From NCBI RefSeq assembly GCF_001905125.1, contig NZ_LWLE01000004.1:248001-312000 (forward strand): DNA of 64,000 bases. Reading direction: 5' to 3'. This document shows, piece after piece, positions 48,161 to 56,442 of this stretch; the stretch's first letter is position 1; every line of letters starts with the position of its first letter. The position numbers and the translations under genes are program-made. The notes under the pieces were generated by a model. It worked only from the letters and a program-made list of their open reading frames with translations. It did no database searches and was not told where the DNA came from. The stretch is from Streptomyces sp. TSRI0281 (GTDB lineage: Bacteria > Actinomycetota > Actinomycetes > Streptomycetales > Streptomycetaceae).

Positions 48161-48176
48161 ATACTGTAGACAATAT
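48161..48176. promoter_or_regulatory. Candidate GntR operator upstream of the KAS III gene
   Basis: ATACTGTAGACAATAT is a 16-bp dyad with one mismatch (ATACTGT-AG-ACAATAT), of the TGTnnACA kind bound by FadR-type GntR regulators. It lies in the promoter region of the KAS III gene. A related sequence precedes the GntR gene. The pair suggests one shared regulator. Confidence 0.65.
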
Positions 48177-48426
48177 CCTGCCGAATGGCACCCCTAAGCG
48201 GCCCTATGATCGATCGAACCGGTGTGCACAAGGGAATCCCGATCAAACTTCTCAGTGATTTTTCGTGGGATCCGGTCAGTACGCCGTTTTGACCACCATA
48301 CGGCCGGTCGTGGGCTGCGGCGTCACCCGCACGTGCCGGACAATGAGGTGGAGAACCTCCGCAGCAAGGGCCGCTTCGGCTTCATCACCCACGTAATCAC
48401 CCACGTACAGAATCGGGTTCATCGGT
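48177..48426. other. Gap between KAS III and fdhD, no gene seen
   Basis: The region should hold the fdhD promoter on the plus strand. A repeat ATCACCCACGTA occurs twice in a row (48387-48398 and 48399-48410), about 20 bases before ATG 48427, where a ribosome site would be expected; none is clear. A small open frame across 48222-48420 has unusual codon use and is not called. Confidence 0.4.
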
Positions 48427-49311
48427 ATGGGACGGGCCACCGAGCGACGCCGCACGATCCGGATCCGGGACGGGGTGCTCTCCACCCGGCCCGACACGCT
48501 CGTCGCGGAGGAACCGCTGGAGATCCGGCTGAACGGCAAGCCGCTCGCCATCACGATGCGCACCCCCGGCGACGACTTCGCGCTCGCGGCGGGCTTCCTG
48601 GTCAGCGAGGGCGTGATCGGCCTGGGCTCCGAGGTGCGGTCGATCGTGTACTGCGCCGGAGCGACGGCGGACGGTGCGAACTCCTACAACGTGGTGGACG
48701 TGCGGCTCGCGCCCGGTGTCGTGGTGCCCGACATCACCCTCGAACGCCATGTCTACACGACCTCGTCCTGCGGCCTGTGCGGCAAGGCCAGTCTGGACGC
48801 GGTACGCACCACGACCCGGCACCCGGTCGCCGACGCTCCCCCGGTCCGGGTGACGCCCGCACTGCTCTCGGACCTTCCCGACCGGCTGCGCGAGTCGCAG
48901 CGGCTCTTCGACCGGACCGGGGGGCTGCACGCGGCCGCCCTGTTCTCGGAGGACGGCGAGCTGCTGGACATCCGGGAGGACGTGGGCCGGCACAACGCGG
49001 TCGACAAGCTGGTGGGGCGGGCGCTGACGGACGACCGGCTGCCGTTGTCGCGGGCCATCCTGCTGGTGTCGGGCCGTGCCTCGTTCGAGCTGGCGCAGAA
49101 GGCGGTGATGGCGGGAATCCCGATGCTCGCGTCGGTGTCCGCGCCGTCGTCGCTGGCCGTGGACCTGGCGGCCGAGACCGGGCTGACCCTGGTCGGGTTC
49201 CTGCGGGGCCCCTCGATGAACGTGTACGCGGGCGAGCACCGCATCGCCCTGGAAGCCGAGGCCGACGGGGCCGGGGCCCCCGCCCGGAGCGCGGGGGCGG
49301 CGGGCGCGTAA
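48427..49311 (+). CDS. fdhD: Formate dehydrogenase accessory sulfurtransferase FdhD
   Basis: A 294-residue protein from ATG 48427. It has EEPLEIRLNGKPLAITMRTPGDDFALAAGFLVSEGVI, the FdhD opening, and the sulfur-carrying Cys pair Cys115/Cys118 in TTSSCGLCGKAS. Further hallmarks are TGGLHAAALF, IREDVGRHNAVDKLVG, LVSGRASFELAQKAVMAGIP and MNVYAGEHRI. FdhD passes sulfur to the molybdenum cofactor of formate dehydrogenase. No formate dehydrogenase gene is in the window. Its C-terminus is Ala/Gly-rich. Confidence 0.97.
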   Translation: MGRATERRRTIRIRDGVLSTRPDTLVAEEPLEIRLNGKPLAITMRTPGDDFALAAGFLVSEGVIGLGSEVRSIVYCAGATADGANSYNVVDVRLAPGVVVPDITLERHVYTTSSCGLCGKASLDAVRTTTRHPVADAPPVRVTPALLSDLPDRLRESQRLFDRTGGLHAAALFSEDGELLDIREDVGRHNAVDKLVGRALTDDRLPLSRAILLVSGRASFELAQKAVMAGIPMLASVSAPSSLAVDLAAETGLTLVGFLRGPSMNVYAGEHRIALEAEADGAGAPARSAGAAGA

Positions 49312-49319
49312 GGCCCGCG

Positions 49320-49350
49320 CCGGACGTGCCGGACGTGCCGGACGTGCCGG
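49320..49350. repeat. 9-bp direct repeat (CCGGACGTG), three copies
   Basis: CCGGACGTG is repeated three times at about 49321-49347, just after the fdhD stop, followed by a fourth CCGGA. It lies in the convergent gap before the transporter stop at 49438. No stable hairpin is formed. Confidence 0.7.
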
Positions 49351-49437
49351 AAGACCCGTACGGCGGGGTCTCGGGTGCGTCAGGTATCCACGACGTCAGG
49401 CGGGTCGGGCCACCCGGCCGTCAGATACGTACGCCGG

Positions 49438-50481
49438 TCAGGCGCGTCCGGTGGCCGAGGACAGCTCTTCGGCCGGTCCGGGAGCGGTCCCCGGTACCGA
49501 GGCCGGTTCGGGGTCGCGCGAACGTCGCTTCGCGATCACCGCGCAGACCATCAGCTGCATCTGATGGAAGAGCATCAGCGGCAGCACGGCCAGGCTCGCG
49601 TGCGCCCCGAACAGGACGCTCGCCATCGGCAGCCCGGCGGCCAGGCTCTTCTTCGACCCGGCGAACTGGATCGCGATCCGGTCCCCGCGGTCGAACCCGA
49701 GCCGCTTCGCCCCGTACCAGGTCAGCGAGAGCATCAGCGCCAGCAGCACTGCTTCGGCGCCGAGCAGCGCGCCGAGACGGGCCGGCGTCACCTGGTGCCA
49801 GACACCGGCGACCATGCCCTCACTGAACGCGGTGTAGACGACCAGCAGTATCGAACCGCGGTCGACATGGCCGAGGACCTTCTTGTGCCGGACGAGGAAG
49901 CCGCCGATCCAGCGGCGCATCAACTGTCCGGCGACGAACGGGACCAGCAACTGGAGCACGATCTTCAGCAGCGAGTCGGCCGAGAATCCGCCGCCGGTGC
50001 CGCCGAGCAGCAGGGCGGCGAGGAGCGGGGTGAGGAAGATCCCGGCGACGCTGGAGAAGGACCCCGCGCAGATCGCCGCGGGCACGTTGCCGCGGGCGAT
50101 CGAGGTGAAGGCGATCGAGGACTGGATGGTGGACGGAACCAGGCAGAGGAAGAGGAATCCGGCCTGGAGCTGCGGGGTCAGCGCGTAGGGCACCAAGCCC
50201 CTACTGGCCAGCCCCAGCAACGGGAAAGCGACGAAGGTGCAGATCAGGACCGTGAGATGGAGCCGCCAGTGCTTCAGTCCGTCGAGCGCCTCCCCGGTCG
50301 AGAGTCGGGCTCCGTAGAGAAAGAAGAGCAGGGCCACCGCCCCGGTCGACACCCCGCCGGCCACGTCGGCGGCCGGGCCCGACGCGGGCAGCAGTGCCGC
50401 GAGCACCACGGTGCCGATCAGCGCGAGGATGTACAGGTCGATCGGCAGCCAGGACGGCAGCTTCAGGGTGCGGCGGCTCAT
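49438..50481 (-). CDS. Bile acid:sodium symporter family (BASS) transporter
   Basis: A 347-residue membrane protein from ATG 50481 (GGAG three bases upstream); ATG 50520 would add 13 residues. Nine to ten helices are seen, starting with LYILALIGTVVLAALLP. The family phrases are STGAVALLFFLYGARLS, FLCLVPSTIQSSIAFTSIARGNVPAAICAGSFSSVAGIFLTP and AIQFAGSKKSLAAGLPMASVLF. The layout fits the SbtA-unrelated YfeH/Rch1-like branch that carries organic acids or unknown anions. A LysR gene is divergent, 115 bases away, and probably controls it. Confidence 0.9.
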   Translation of the reverse strand: MSRRTLKLPSWLPIDLYILALIGTVVLAALLPASGPAADVAGGVSTGAVALLFFLYGARLSTGEALDGLKHWRLHLTVLICTFVAFPLLGLASRGLVPYALTPQLQAGFLFLCLVPSTIQSSIAFTSIARGNVPAAICAGSFSSVAGIFLTPLLAALLLGGTGGGFSADSLLKIVLQLLVPFVAGQLMRRWIGGFLVRHKKVLGHVDRGSILLVVYTAFSEGMVAGVWHQVTPARLGALLGAEAVLLALMLSLTWYGAKRLGFDRGDRIAIQFAGSKKSLAAGLPMASVLFGAHASLAVLPLMLFHQMQLMVCAVIAKRRSRDPEPASVPGTAPGPAEELSSATGRA

Positions 50482-50596
50482 GTGCTCCACGTGTCTCTCG
50501 TTCAGATCGTGCCCACCCATCCTGCGACGGATCGCCCCCATCGGGAATCCGGTATACCGCTCTGACTGTCATCACGGAACGCGATAGCGTGGGTCC

Positions 50597-51481
50597 ATGT
50601 ACGACCCCGCTCAGCTGCGCACCTTCCTCGCCGTCGCCCAGACCCTCAGCTTCACCCAGGCCGCCCGCAGACTCGGCGTCCGGCAGTCCACGGTGAGCCA
50701 GCACGTGCGGCGACTGGAGGAGGCGACGGGGCGGCAGCTGTTCGTCCGCGACACGCACCGGGTCGATCTCACCGAGGACGGCGAGGCCATGCTCGGCTTC
50801 GCCCGGACGATCCTGCAGGCGCACGAGCGCGCCGCGACGTTCTTCGCCGGCACCCGGCTGCGCGGCCGGCTGCGGTTCGGCGCCTCCGAGGACTTCGTCC
50901 TGACCCGGCTGCCGGAGATCCTGGAGTCCTTCCGCCGCGACCACCCGGAGGTCGAGCTGGAGCTGACCGTGGAGCTGTCCGGGACGCTGCACCAGCAGCT
51001 GGCGGCGGGGCGCCTGGATCTCGTGCTCGCCAAGCGGCGCACCGGCGACACGCACGGCGAGCTGGTCTGGCAGGACACGCTGACCTGGATCGGCGCCCCG
51101 CAGCTGCGGATCGATCCGGAGCGCCCGGTGCCACTGATCGTCTTCCCGCCGCCGGGCATCACCCGGGCCCGCGCGCTGGAGGTCCTGGAGGAGCACGGCA
51201 GGTCCTGGCGGATCGCGTGTACGAGCACGAGTCTGAGCGGGCTGATCGCGGCGGCCCGCGCGGGCCTCGGCGTGATGGCCCACACCCGGGGGCTGATCCC
51301 GCCGGGACTGGTCCCGGTACCGGCCAGGGCGGGACTGCCGGAGCTCGGCGATGTGGACTTCGTGCTGCGGCACGGCCGCCGTCGGGACGCCGCGCAGGAG
51401 GCCGCGGACGCGCTGGCGGCGGCGATCCTGGCGGGCGGCGACCGGCTCCACCGCGGAATCAGCGGCCGCGACGGGGCGTGA
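50597..51481 (+). CDS. LysR-family regulator, divergent from the BASS transporter
   Basis: A 294-residue regulator from ATG 50597. The helix-turn-helix is LRTFLAVAQTLSFTQAARRLGVRQSTVSQHVRRLEEATGRQLF. The effector domain begins at about 92 (GRLRFGASEDFVLTRLPEILESFRRDHPEVELEL). LysR regulators commonly control the gene transcribed away from them, here the transporter. The intergenic region has GGTATACCGC (50549-50558), containing the palindrome GGTATACC, a possible LysR contact. Confidence 0.93.
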   Translation: MYDPAQLRTFLAVAQTLSFTQAARRLGVRQSTVSQHVRRLEEATGRQLFVRDTHRVDLTEDGEAMLGFARTILQAHERAATFFAGTRLRGRLRFGASEDFVLTRLPEILESFRRDHPEVELELTVELSGTLHQQLAAGRLDLVLAKRRTGDTHGELVWQDTLTWIGAPQLRIDPERPVPLIVFPPPGITRARALEVLEEHGRSWRIACTSTSLSGLIAAARAGLGVMAHTRGLIPPGLVPVPARAGLPELGDVDFVLRHGRRRDAAQEAADALAAAILAGGDRLHRGISGRDGA

Positions 51482-51520
51482 CCCCCTTACGTGAAAGACG
51501 TGACCCCCGTACGTGAAGGA
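51477..51520. repeat. 22-bp direct repeat at the LysR stop codon
   Basis: CGTGACCCCCTTACGTGAAAGA at 51477-51498 is followed by a copy with three changes at 51499-51520. The first copy includes the LysR stop codon. It looks like a small local duplication, and no function is evident. Confidence 0.75.
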
Positions 51521-51742
51521 CAGGACGGATCGCGGCGGACGGGGCGGACGGGGCGGACACGGACGGCCTCCCGGACAGGACGGGCGGGCCGGACACGACG
51601 GACGGACGCGGAGCAACTCCCCGTACCGGCGTAGAGCGGGAGTGATCGCAGCGTTCAGATTCGGTGGAGATTCCCGCGCGAGCCACTTACTCCGCGGTCA
51701 GAAGTGCGCCCGAGCCTTGCCCATCTGGCCGGATTTCGACGG
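51521..51742. other. Gap between LysR and the acyl-CoA synthetase, no gene seen
   Basis: The left half has GGACGGGGCGGACGGGGCGGACACGGACGG-like short repeats of GCGGACGG. The right half is AT-richer (GATCGCAGCGTTCAGATTCGG). No ribosome site with a credible frame was seen. Confidence 0.4.
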
Positions 51743-51771
51743 TTGACCTGTGCAGATGGCACGTTTTACGC
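51743..51771 (+). promoter_or_regulatory. Candidate sigma-70-type promoter of the acyl-CoA synthetase gene
   Basis: TTGACC at 51743-51748 is followed after 17 bases by TTACGC at 51766-51771. The -35 box is good and the -10 box is poor. It lies 79 bases before TTG 51850 in the AT-richest part of the gap. Confidence 0.4.
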
Positions 51772-51849
51772 AGACTTCCACCCCTCCCGCAGGCGCGTTC
51801 CGTGGGGTAGCGTCGCGGCGCTGTGCGGAGTGCCGGAGGAGCAGGTCAT

Positions 51850-53673
51850 TTGCGCGAGTTCACTGTCCCACCCATGGCGGCGGCGCCTCTAGTCGGCGGT
51901 CTCGCCGACGTGGTATTCGATTACGCGGAGGACGACCCGCACCGGGTCGCCCTCGGCCGCAAGGACGCGTCCGGACAGTGGCGCGATGTCACCTCCGCGG
52001 TCTTCCGCGACGAGGTGCTGGCCCTGGCCAAGGGGCTGATCGCCCACGGCGTCCGGTTCGGTGACCGGGTCGCCCTGATGTCCCGTACGCGGTACGAGTG
52101 GACGCTGTTCGACTTCGCGCTCTGGTCGATCGGCGCCCAGTCGGTGCCCGTCTATCCCACGTCGTCGGCCGAGCAGGTGCTGTGGATGCTGCACGACGCC
52201 GAGGTCGCGGCCGTGATGGTCGAACACGAGGACCACGCCATGACGGTCGGTTCGGTGATCGACCGGCTGCCGCATCTCAAGCGGCTGTGGCAGCTGGACG
52301 CCGACGCGGTGACCGGGCTGATGGCGGCGGGCGCCGAGATCGACGACGAGGTGGTGCACCGGCACCGGCGTGCGGTGACGCCCGAGTCCGTGGCGACCGT
52401 GATCTACACCTCCGGGACGACGGGCCGCCCCAAGGGGTGCGTGATCACCCATGCCCACCTCATGTTCGAGACCGACACCATGGTCAGCCGCTGGGAGCCG
52501 GTGTTCCACTCCAAGGCGGGCGACGAGGCGTCCACCCTCCTCTTTCTCCCGCTGGCGCATGTCTTCGGCCGCATGGTGGAGATCGCGGCGGTCCGGGGCC
52601 GGGTGAAGCTCGGCCATCAGCCGGAGCTGTCGGCGTCCGCGCTGATGCCGGACCTGTTGACGTTCCGGCCGACGTTCATCCTGGCGGTGCCGTACATCTT
52701 CGAGAAGGTCTTCAACGGCGCCCGCCGCAGGGCGGAGGCGGAAGGCCGCGCCGGGGCGTTCGGCAAGGCCGTCGAGATCGCGGTGAAGTACGCCGAGGCG
52801 CTGGAGGAGCGGGCGTTCGGGAAGGGCCCGGGGCCGTCCGCCGGGCTGCGGATGCAGCACCAGTTCTTCGACAAGGTCGTCTACAAGAAGGTCCGTGACG
52901 CCATGGGCGGCCGGGTGCGGCACGCGATGTCGGGCGGCTCGGGCATGGAGCGCCGGCTCGGGCTGTTCTTCGAGGGTGCGGGCATGACGGTCTTCGAGGG
53001 GTACGGGCTCACCGAGTCGACGGCGGCGGCGACGGCCAATCCGCCCGAGCGCACCCGCTACGGCACGGTCGGCCTGCCGATCCCGGGCACCACGGTGCAC
53101 ATCGCCGAGGACGGCGAGGTGTGGGTGCACGGCGCCAACGTCTTCTCCGGCTATCTGGGCGATCCGGAGTCCACCCGCGCCGTACTGAACGACGGCTGGC
53201 TCGCCACGGGGGACATCGGCGCACTGGACGAGGACGGCTATCTGACGATCACCGGGCGGAAGAAGGAGATCCTGGTGACGTCGGGCGGCAAGAGCGTGTC
53301 CCCGGCCGGTCTGGAGGAGCGGGTGCGGGCGCATCCGCTGGTCGCGCAGTGCATCGTCGTCGGCAACGACCGCCCCTACATCGCGGCGCTGGTGACCTTG
53401 GACCAGGAGTCGGTGGACCACTGGCTCGCCATGCGGGGCCGGTCCCCGCTGAGCGGGATGGAACTGGTGCGGGACCCGGACCTGGAGCGGGAGGTGCGCC
53501 GGGCGGTGGTGGCCGCCAACACGGCGGTGTCGCAGGCGGAGTCGATCCGTACGTTCCGGATTCTGGCGCACCAGTTCACCGAGGAAGCCGGTCTGCTGAC
53601 CCCTTCGCTGAAGCTCAAGCGCAAGGCGGTCGAGGCGGCGTACGCGGTCGAGATGGACGCGCTGTACGGCTGA
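51850..53673 (+). CDS. Long-chain acyl-CoA synthetase (AMP-forming)
   Basis: A 607-residue protein. TTG 51850 is chosen: GGAGGAG lies eight bases upstream, and LREFTVPPM matches the usual start of actinomycete long-chain synthetases. GTG and ATG codons nearby lack ribosome sites. The AMP-binding loop is VIYTSGTTGRPKGCVITH, the P-loop-like core of the family. FEGYGLTESTAAATANPP, DGWLATGDIGALDEDGYLTITGRKKEILVTSGGKSVSP and the late LKLKRKAVE (Lys near the end) complete it. It activates fatty acids with CoA and ATP at the membrane. No fatty acid degradation genes are adjacent. Confidence 0.93.
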   Translation: MREFTVPPMAAAPLVGGLADVVFDYAEDDPHRVALGRKDASGQWRDVTSAVFRDEVLALAKGLIAHGVRFGDRVALMSRTRYEWTLFDFALWSIGAQSVPVYPTSSAEQVLWMLHDAEVAAVMVEHEDHAMTVGSVIDRLPHLKRLWQLDADAVTGLMAAGAEIDDEVVHRHRRAVTPESVATVIYTSGTTGRPKGCVITHAHLMFETDTMVSRWEPVFHSKAGDEASTLLFLPLAHVFGRMVEIAAVRGRVKLGHQPELSASALMPDLLTFRPTFILAVPYIFEKVFNGARRRAEAEGRAGAFGKAVEIAVKYAEALEERAFGKGPGPSAGLRMQHQFFDKVVYKKVRDAMGGRVRHAMSGGSGMERRLGLFFEGAGMTVFEGYGLTESTAAATANPPERTRYGTVGLPIPGTTVHIAEDGEVWVHGANVFSGYLGDPESTRAVLNDGWLATGDIGALDEDGYLTITGRKKEILVTSGGKSVSPAGLEERVRAHPLVAQCIVVGNDRPYIAALVTLDQESVDHWLAMRGRSPLSGMELVRDPDLEREVRRAVVAANTAVSQAESIRTFRILAHQFTEEAGLLTPSLKLKRKAVEAAYAVEMDALYG

Positions 53674-53707
53674 CGCCGCCGCCCGGCGGGAGCCGGGACC
53701 GACGTCC

Positions 53708-53835
53708 GTACGGAGGACTCGTGGGCGCCCGCCGGGGAATGGACCGGTGTACGGGGGACGCGTGGGCGCTCGTCGGGGGAATGGTCCGGTGTCTGTACGG
53801 GGGACGGGCGGGTCCCCGTCGGGGAATGCTTCGGC
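53708..53835. repeat. About 41-46-bp imperfect tandem repeat, three copies
   Basis: Units start with GTACGGRGGAC at about 53708, 53749 and 53795 and end with GGGGAATGGWCCGGT-type sequence. They fill most of the 217-base gap between the acyl-CoA synthetase and the aldo-keto reductase. Their function is unknown. Confidence 0.8.
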
Positions 53836-53890
53836 CGAGCTGATCGTTGACGTCAGGAGTACCAACCGACGACGTAAGGATCGACCGCTC

Positions 53891-54727
53891 GTGAGCCAGG
53901 TCCCCTCCATCACCCTCAACAACGGCCTCGAAATGCCGCAGCTCGGTTTCGGTGTCTGGCAGGTGCCGGACGACGAGGCCGCGAAGGCGGTCGCCACGGC
54001 CATCGAATCCGGGTACCGGAGTATCGACACCGCCGCGATCTACGAGAACGAGGTGGGCACCGGCAAGGCCATCGCCGCCTCCGGGGTCGCCCGTGAAGAG
54101 CTCTTCGTCACCACGAAGCTGTGGAACAGCGAGCAGGGTTACGACTCCACGCTGCGCGCCTTCGACGCCTCGCTCGACAAGCTCGGTCTGGACTACGTCG
54201 ACCTGTACCTGATCCACTGGCCGCTGCCCGCCACCGACCGGTATGTGGACACGTACAAGGCCCTGGAGACGATCTACGCGGACGGCCGCGCCAAGGCCAT
54301 CGGCGTGTCGAACTTCCTGCCGGAGCACCTCGACCGGCTGCTCGGCGAGACCTCCGTGGTCCCGGTGATCAACCAGATCGAGCTCCACCCGCAGCTCCAG
54401 CAGGCGGAGTCCCGCGCGCTGCACGCCGAGCACGGCATCGCCACCGAGGCGTGGTCGCCGCTGGGCCAGGGCAAGGGCCTCCTGGAGGTCCCGACGGTCG
54501 TGGCGGTCGCACAGAAGCACGGCCGCACCCCCGCCCAGGCCGTGCTGCGCTGGCACATCCAGACGGGCAACGTGGTGATCCCGAAGTCCGTGACCCCGTC
54601 GCGGATCGTGGAGAACCTCGATGTGTTCGGCTTCGAGCTGGACGCCGACGACCTCGCCGCGTTCGCCGCCCTGGACGAGGGCAAGCGCCTCGGCCCGGAC
54701 CCGGCCGAGTTCAACTACGGCGCCTGA
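53891..54727 (+). CDS. Aldo-keto reductase
   Basis: A 278-residue TIM-barrel reductase from GTG 53891. It has the AKR tetrad: Asp in GYRSIDTAAIYENEVGTG, Tyr in the same segment, Lys in LFVTTKLWNSEQGYDS and His in YLIHWPLP. The cofactor site has GVSNFLPEHL, NQIELHP and VIPKSVTPSRIVENLDVF. It should reduce aldehydes or ketones with NADPH. It matches the 2,5-diketo-gluconate reductase-like branch. A 14-bp hairpin follows the stop. Confidence 0.95.
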   Translation: MSQVPSITLNNGLEMPQLGFGVWQVPDDEAAKAVATAIESGYRSIDTAAIYENEVGTGKAIAASGVAREELFVTTKLWNSEQGYDSTLRAFDASLDKLGLDYVDLYLIHWPLPATDRYVDTYKALETIYADGRAKAIGVSNFLPEHLDRLLGETSVVPVINQIELHPQLQQAESRALHAEHGIATEAWSPLGQGKGLLEVPTVVAVAQKHGRTPAQAVLRWHIQTGNVVIPKSVTPSRIVENLDVFGFELDADDLAAFAALDEGKRLGPDPAEFNYGA

Positions 54728-54756
54728 GCCGCACCCGTTCGTTCCGGATTCTTTTC

Positions 54757-54790
54757 CGGCGCCCCCACCGTGCTGACGGTGGGGGCGCCG
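54757..54790. terminator. Hairpin with 14-bp perfect stem, terminator of the aldo-keto reductase gene
   Basis: Arms 54757-54770 (CGGCGCCCCCACCG) and 54777-54790 pair fully around TGCTGA, 29 bases after the stop. CTTTTC precedes it instead of following, so it is of the actinomycete type without a T tail. Confidence 0.88.
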
Positions 54791-54851
54791 TCGTACCCCC
54801 GCCGCCGTCGTACCCCGCAGTCGTCGCACCTCGCCGAAGGAGAACCAGAGC

Positions 54852-55322
54852 ATGAGCAGGGACGCCGCGCCCGTCGTCGAGGCCGGTCTGTACCGTCTGC
54901 GCAACGTCGGCAGCGGGCTGCTGCTGGAGGTGTACGGCGCGGCCAAGGGCGGCGGCGCCCCGGTCCTCCAGGGTGCGGAGAGCGGGTCGGCCGCGCAGCT
55001 CTGGCAGCTGTCCCCGGTGCACGAGGGTGCCGCGCTCCACCACCTGGTCAACGCGCACAGCGGCAAGCGGCTGGACGTCGCCAACGCCTCCACGGAGAAC
55101 GGCGCGACCATCCAGCAGTGGAGGGCCAACAACTACGGCGCCCAGGAATGGCTGATCGAACAGCACCTGGAGGCGCCGGGCACGGTGACCCTGGTCAGCT
55201 TCATCAGCGGGCTCGTCCTCGAAGTCGCCGACGGATCGGCAGAGGCCGGGGGCAGGATCCAGCAGTGGGAGGACACCGACTCCCCCTCCCAGTGGTGGCA
55301 GTTGGAGGCCGTGGCGCCCTGA
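54852..55322 (+). CDS. Ricin-type beta-trefoil lectin-domain protein
   Basis: A 156-residue protein from ATG 54852 behind AAGGAGA. It has three internal repeats of the trefoil: LYRLRNVGSGLLLEVYGAAKGGGAPVLQ, LVNAHSGKRLDVANASTENGATIQQW and LVSFISGLVLEVADGSAEAGGRIQQW, each with the Q-x-W signature and carbohydrate-site Asp or Glu. It has no signal peptide, so it would stay in the cytoplasm, unusual for a lectin of a secreting organism. No enzymatic domain is attached. Its role is unknown. Confidence 0.9.
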   Translation: MSRDAAPVVEAGLYRLRNVGSGLLLEVYGAAKGGGAPVLQGAESGSAAQLWQLSPVHEGAALHHLVNAHSGKRLDVANASTENGATIQQWRANNYGAQEWLIEQHLEAPGTVTLVSFISGLVLEVADGSAEAGGRIQQWEDTDSPSQWWQLEAVAP

Positions 55323-55374
55323 CCGTCCCCCTCGCCCTGCCCCGGCCCCGCTCCCCCAGCCCCGGCCCCTCGGC

Positions 55375-56307
55375 TCAGCCGCGCCGGGCCAGCTGGACCG
55401 TACGGGCGGTGAGCAGGTAGGCATCGGACCGGTGGTGCAGTCCGGCCGGGTCCTGGGGATCGAGCAGCCGGTCGAGTACGGCGACGTCGTCGGCGTCGAG
55501 CCGGTCACCGAACGCCTCGCGCGCCCGGGTGAAGGTATCCACGACGTGCTCACGGGCCTGGGCGGAGAGCGGGGCCGGCAGGTCGAGGAGGAAGCTGCGG
55601 GTACCGTTCGGCGTCAGTCCCACCGCACCGAACAGGGCGTTCCAGTCCTCGGTCTCGCGCTTCGCGTCCGGCAGCTCGACCCGCATCTGCTGGAACCACT
55701 CCGTCGAGACCGCGTCCAGCCTGGCCTCCAGGCCGGGCCGGCCGATGCCGATGTCCCGGGGCAGCCGCCGCGTGGGAAGCCCGCCCTCGACGAGCGCCAC
55801 CGTTCCGCCGGGCCGCAGGACCTCGGCGAAGCCGGCCAGAACGGCGCGCTGGTCGCCCATGTGGTGCAGGGAGTTGCCCGCCCAGATCAGATCGGCCTCG
55901 CCCAACCGGGAGATACCGTCCGGGAGTTCGGCCTCCAGCGTGCGGAAACGTTCGCCCACTCCCAGTCGCCGGGCACGGGCGGCCGCCCGCTCCAGGAGTG
56001 CCGGGGTGGCATCCACGGCGACGACCTCCGCCTCGGGGAACACCTCGGCCAGCAGGCAGGCGACCACACCCGGGCCGCTCCCGATGTCGAGGACGCGGCG
56101 CACGGTCGGGGCGTCGGGCAGCGAGGCGATCCAGCGGGCCGCCTCCTCGTACTGCGGGCCGCTGAGCTCGGCCTCCCGCTCCAGCCGGGGACCCATCGCG
56201 TCCCAGTCGAAGTCCGTGGTGTCATGCGCGTGCGCGTGCGGCCGCGTACCCGAATGCGGCTGCGCGTGCGACTGCTCGTGATGGCCGTGCCCGGCGTGAT
56301 CGCTCAT
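55375..56307 (-). CDS. SAM-dependent methyltransferase with His-rich N-terminus
   Basis: A 310-residue protein from ATG 56307. Residues 1-28 are His-rich (DHAGHGHHEQSHAQPH...HAHAHD). The Rossmann-like core begins VRRVLDIGSGPGVVACLLAEVFPEAEVVAVDATPALLERA, the SAM-binding motifs I and II, followed by ADLIWAGNSLHHMGDQRAVL and LRPGGTVALVEGG. The acceptor is not known. The His-rich head could bind metal ions. The LysR gene on the other side of the 135-base gap is divergent and may control it. Confidence 0.88.
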   Translation of the reverse strand: MSDHAGHGHHEQSHAQPHSGTRPHAHAHDTTDFDWDAMGPRLEREAELSGPQYEEAARWIASLPDAPTVRRVLDIGSGPGVVACLLAEVFPEAEVVAVDATPALLERAAARARRLGVGERFRTLEAELPDGISRLGEADLIWAGNSLHHMGDQRAVLAGFAEVLRPGGTVALVEGGLPTRRLPRDIGIGRPGLEARLDAVSTEWFQQMRVELPDAKRETEDWNALFGAVGLTPNGTRSFLLDLPAPLSAQAREHVVDTFTRAREAFGDRLDADDVAVLDRLLDPQDPAGLHHRSDAYLLTARTVQLARRG

Positions 56308-56442
56308 GGGCACCAGCCTTCCCGAGAATTGCTCTCCCGGCCACTCCTGTTGCCGCTTCGGCAAATCGGCACCCGCCGGGCCCCGGGCGGCTTTCCCGGC
56401 GGGCGTATTGCCGGTGGGCCTCCGGACCCATAACTTGCCGTT

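Noticed and set aside
48025..48246. Small 73-codon minus-strand frame in the KAS III upstream gap
   Set aside because: It overlies the operator dyad and promoter region, has no ribosome site and no similarity to a known family.
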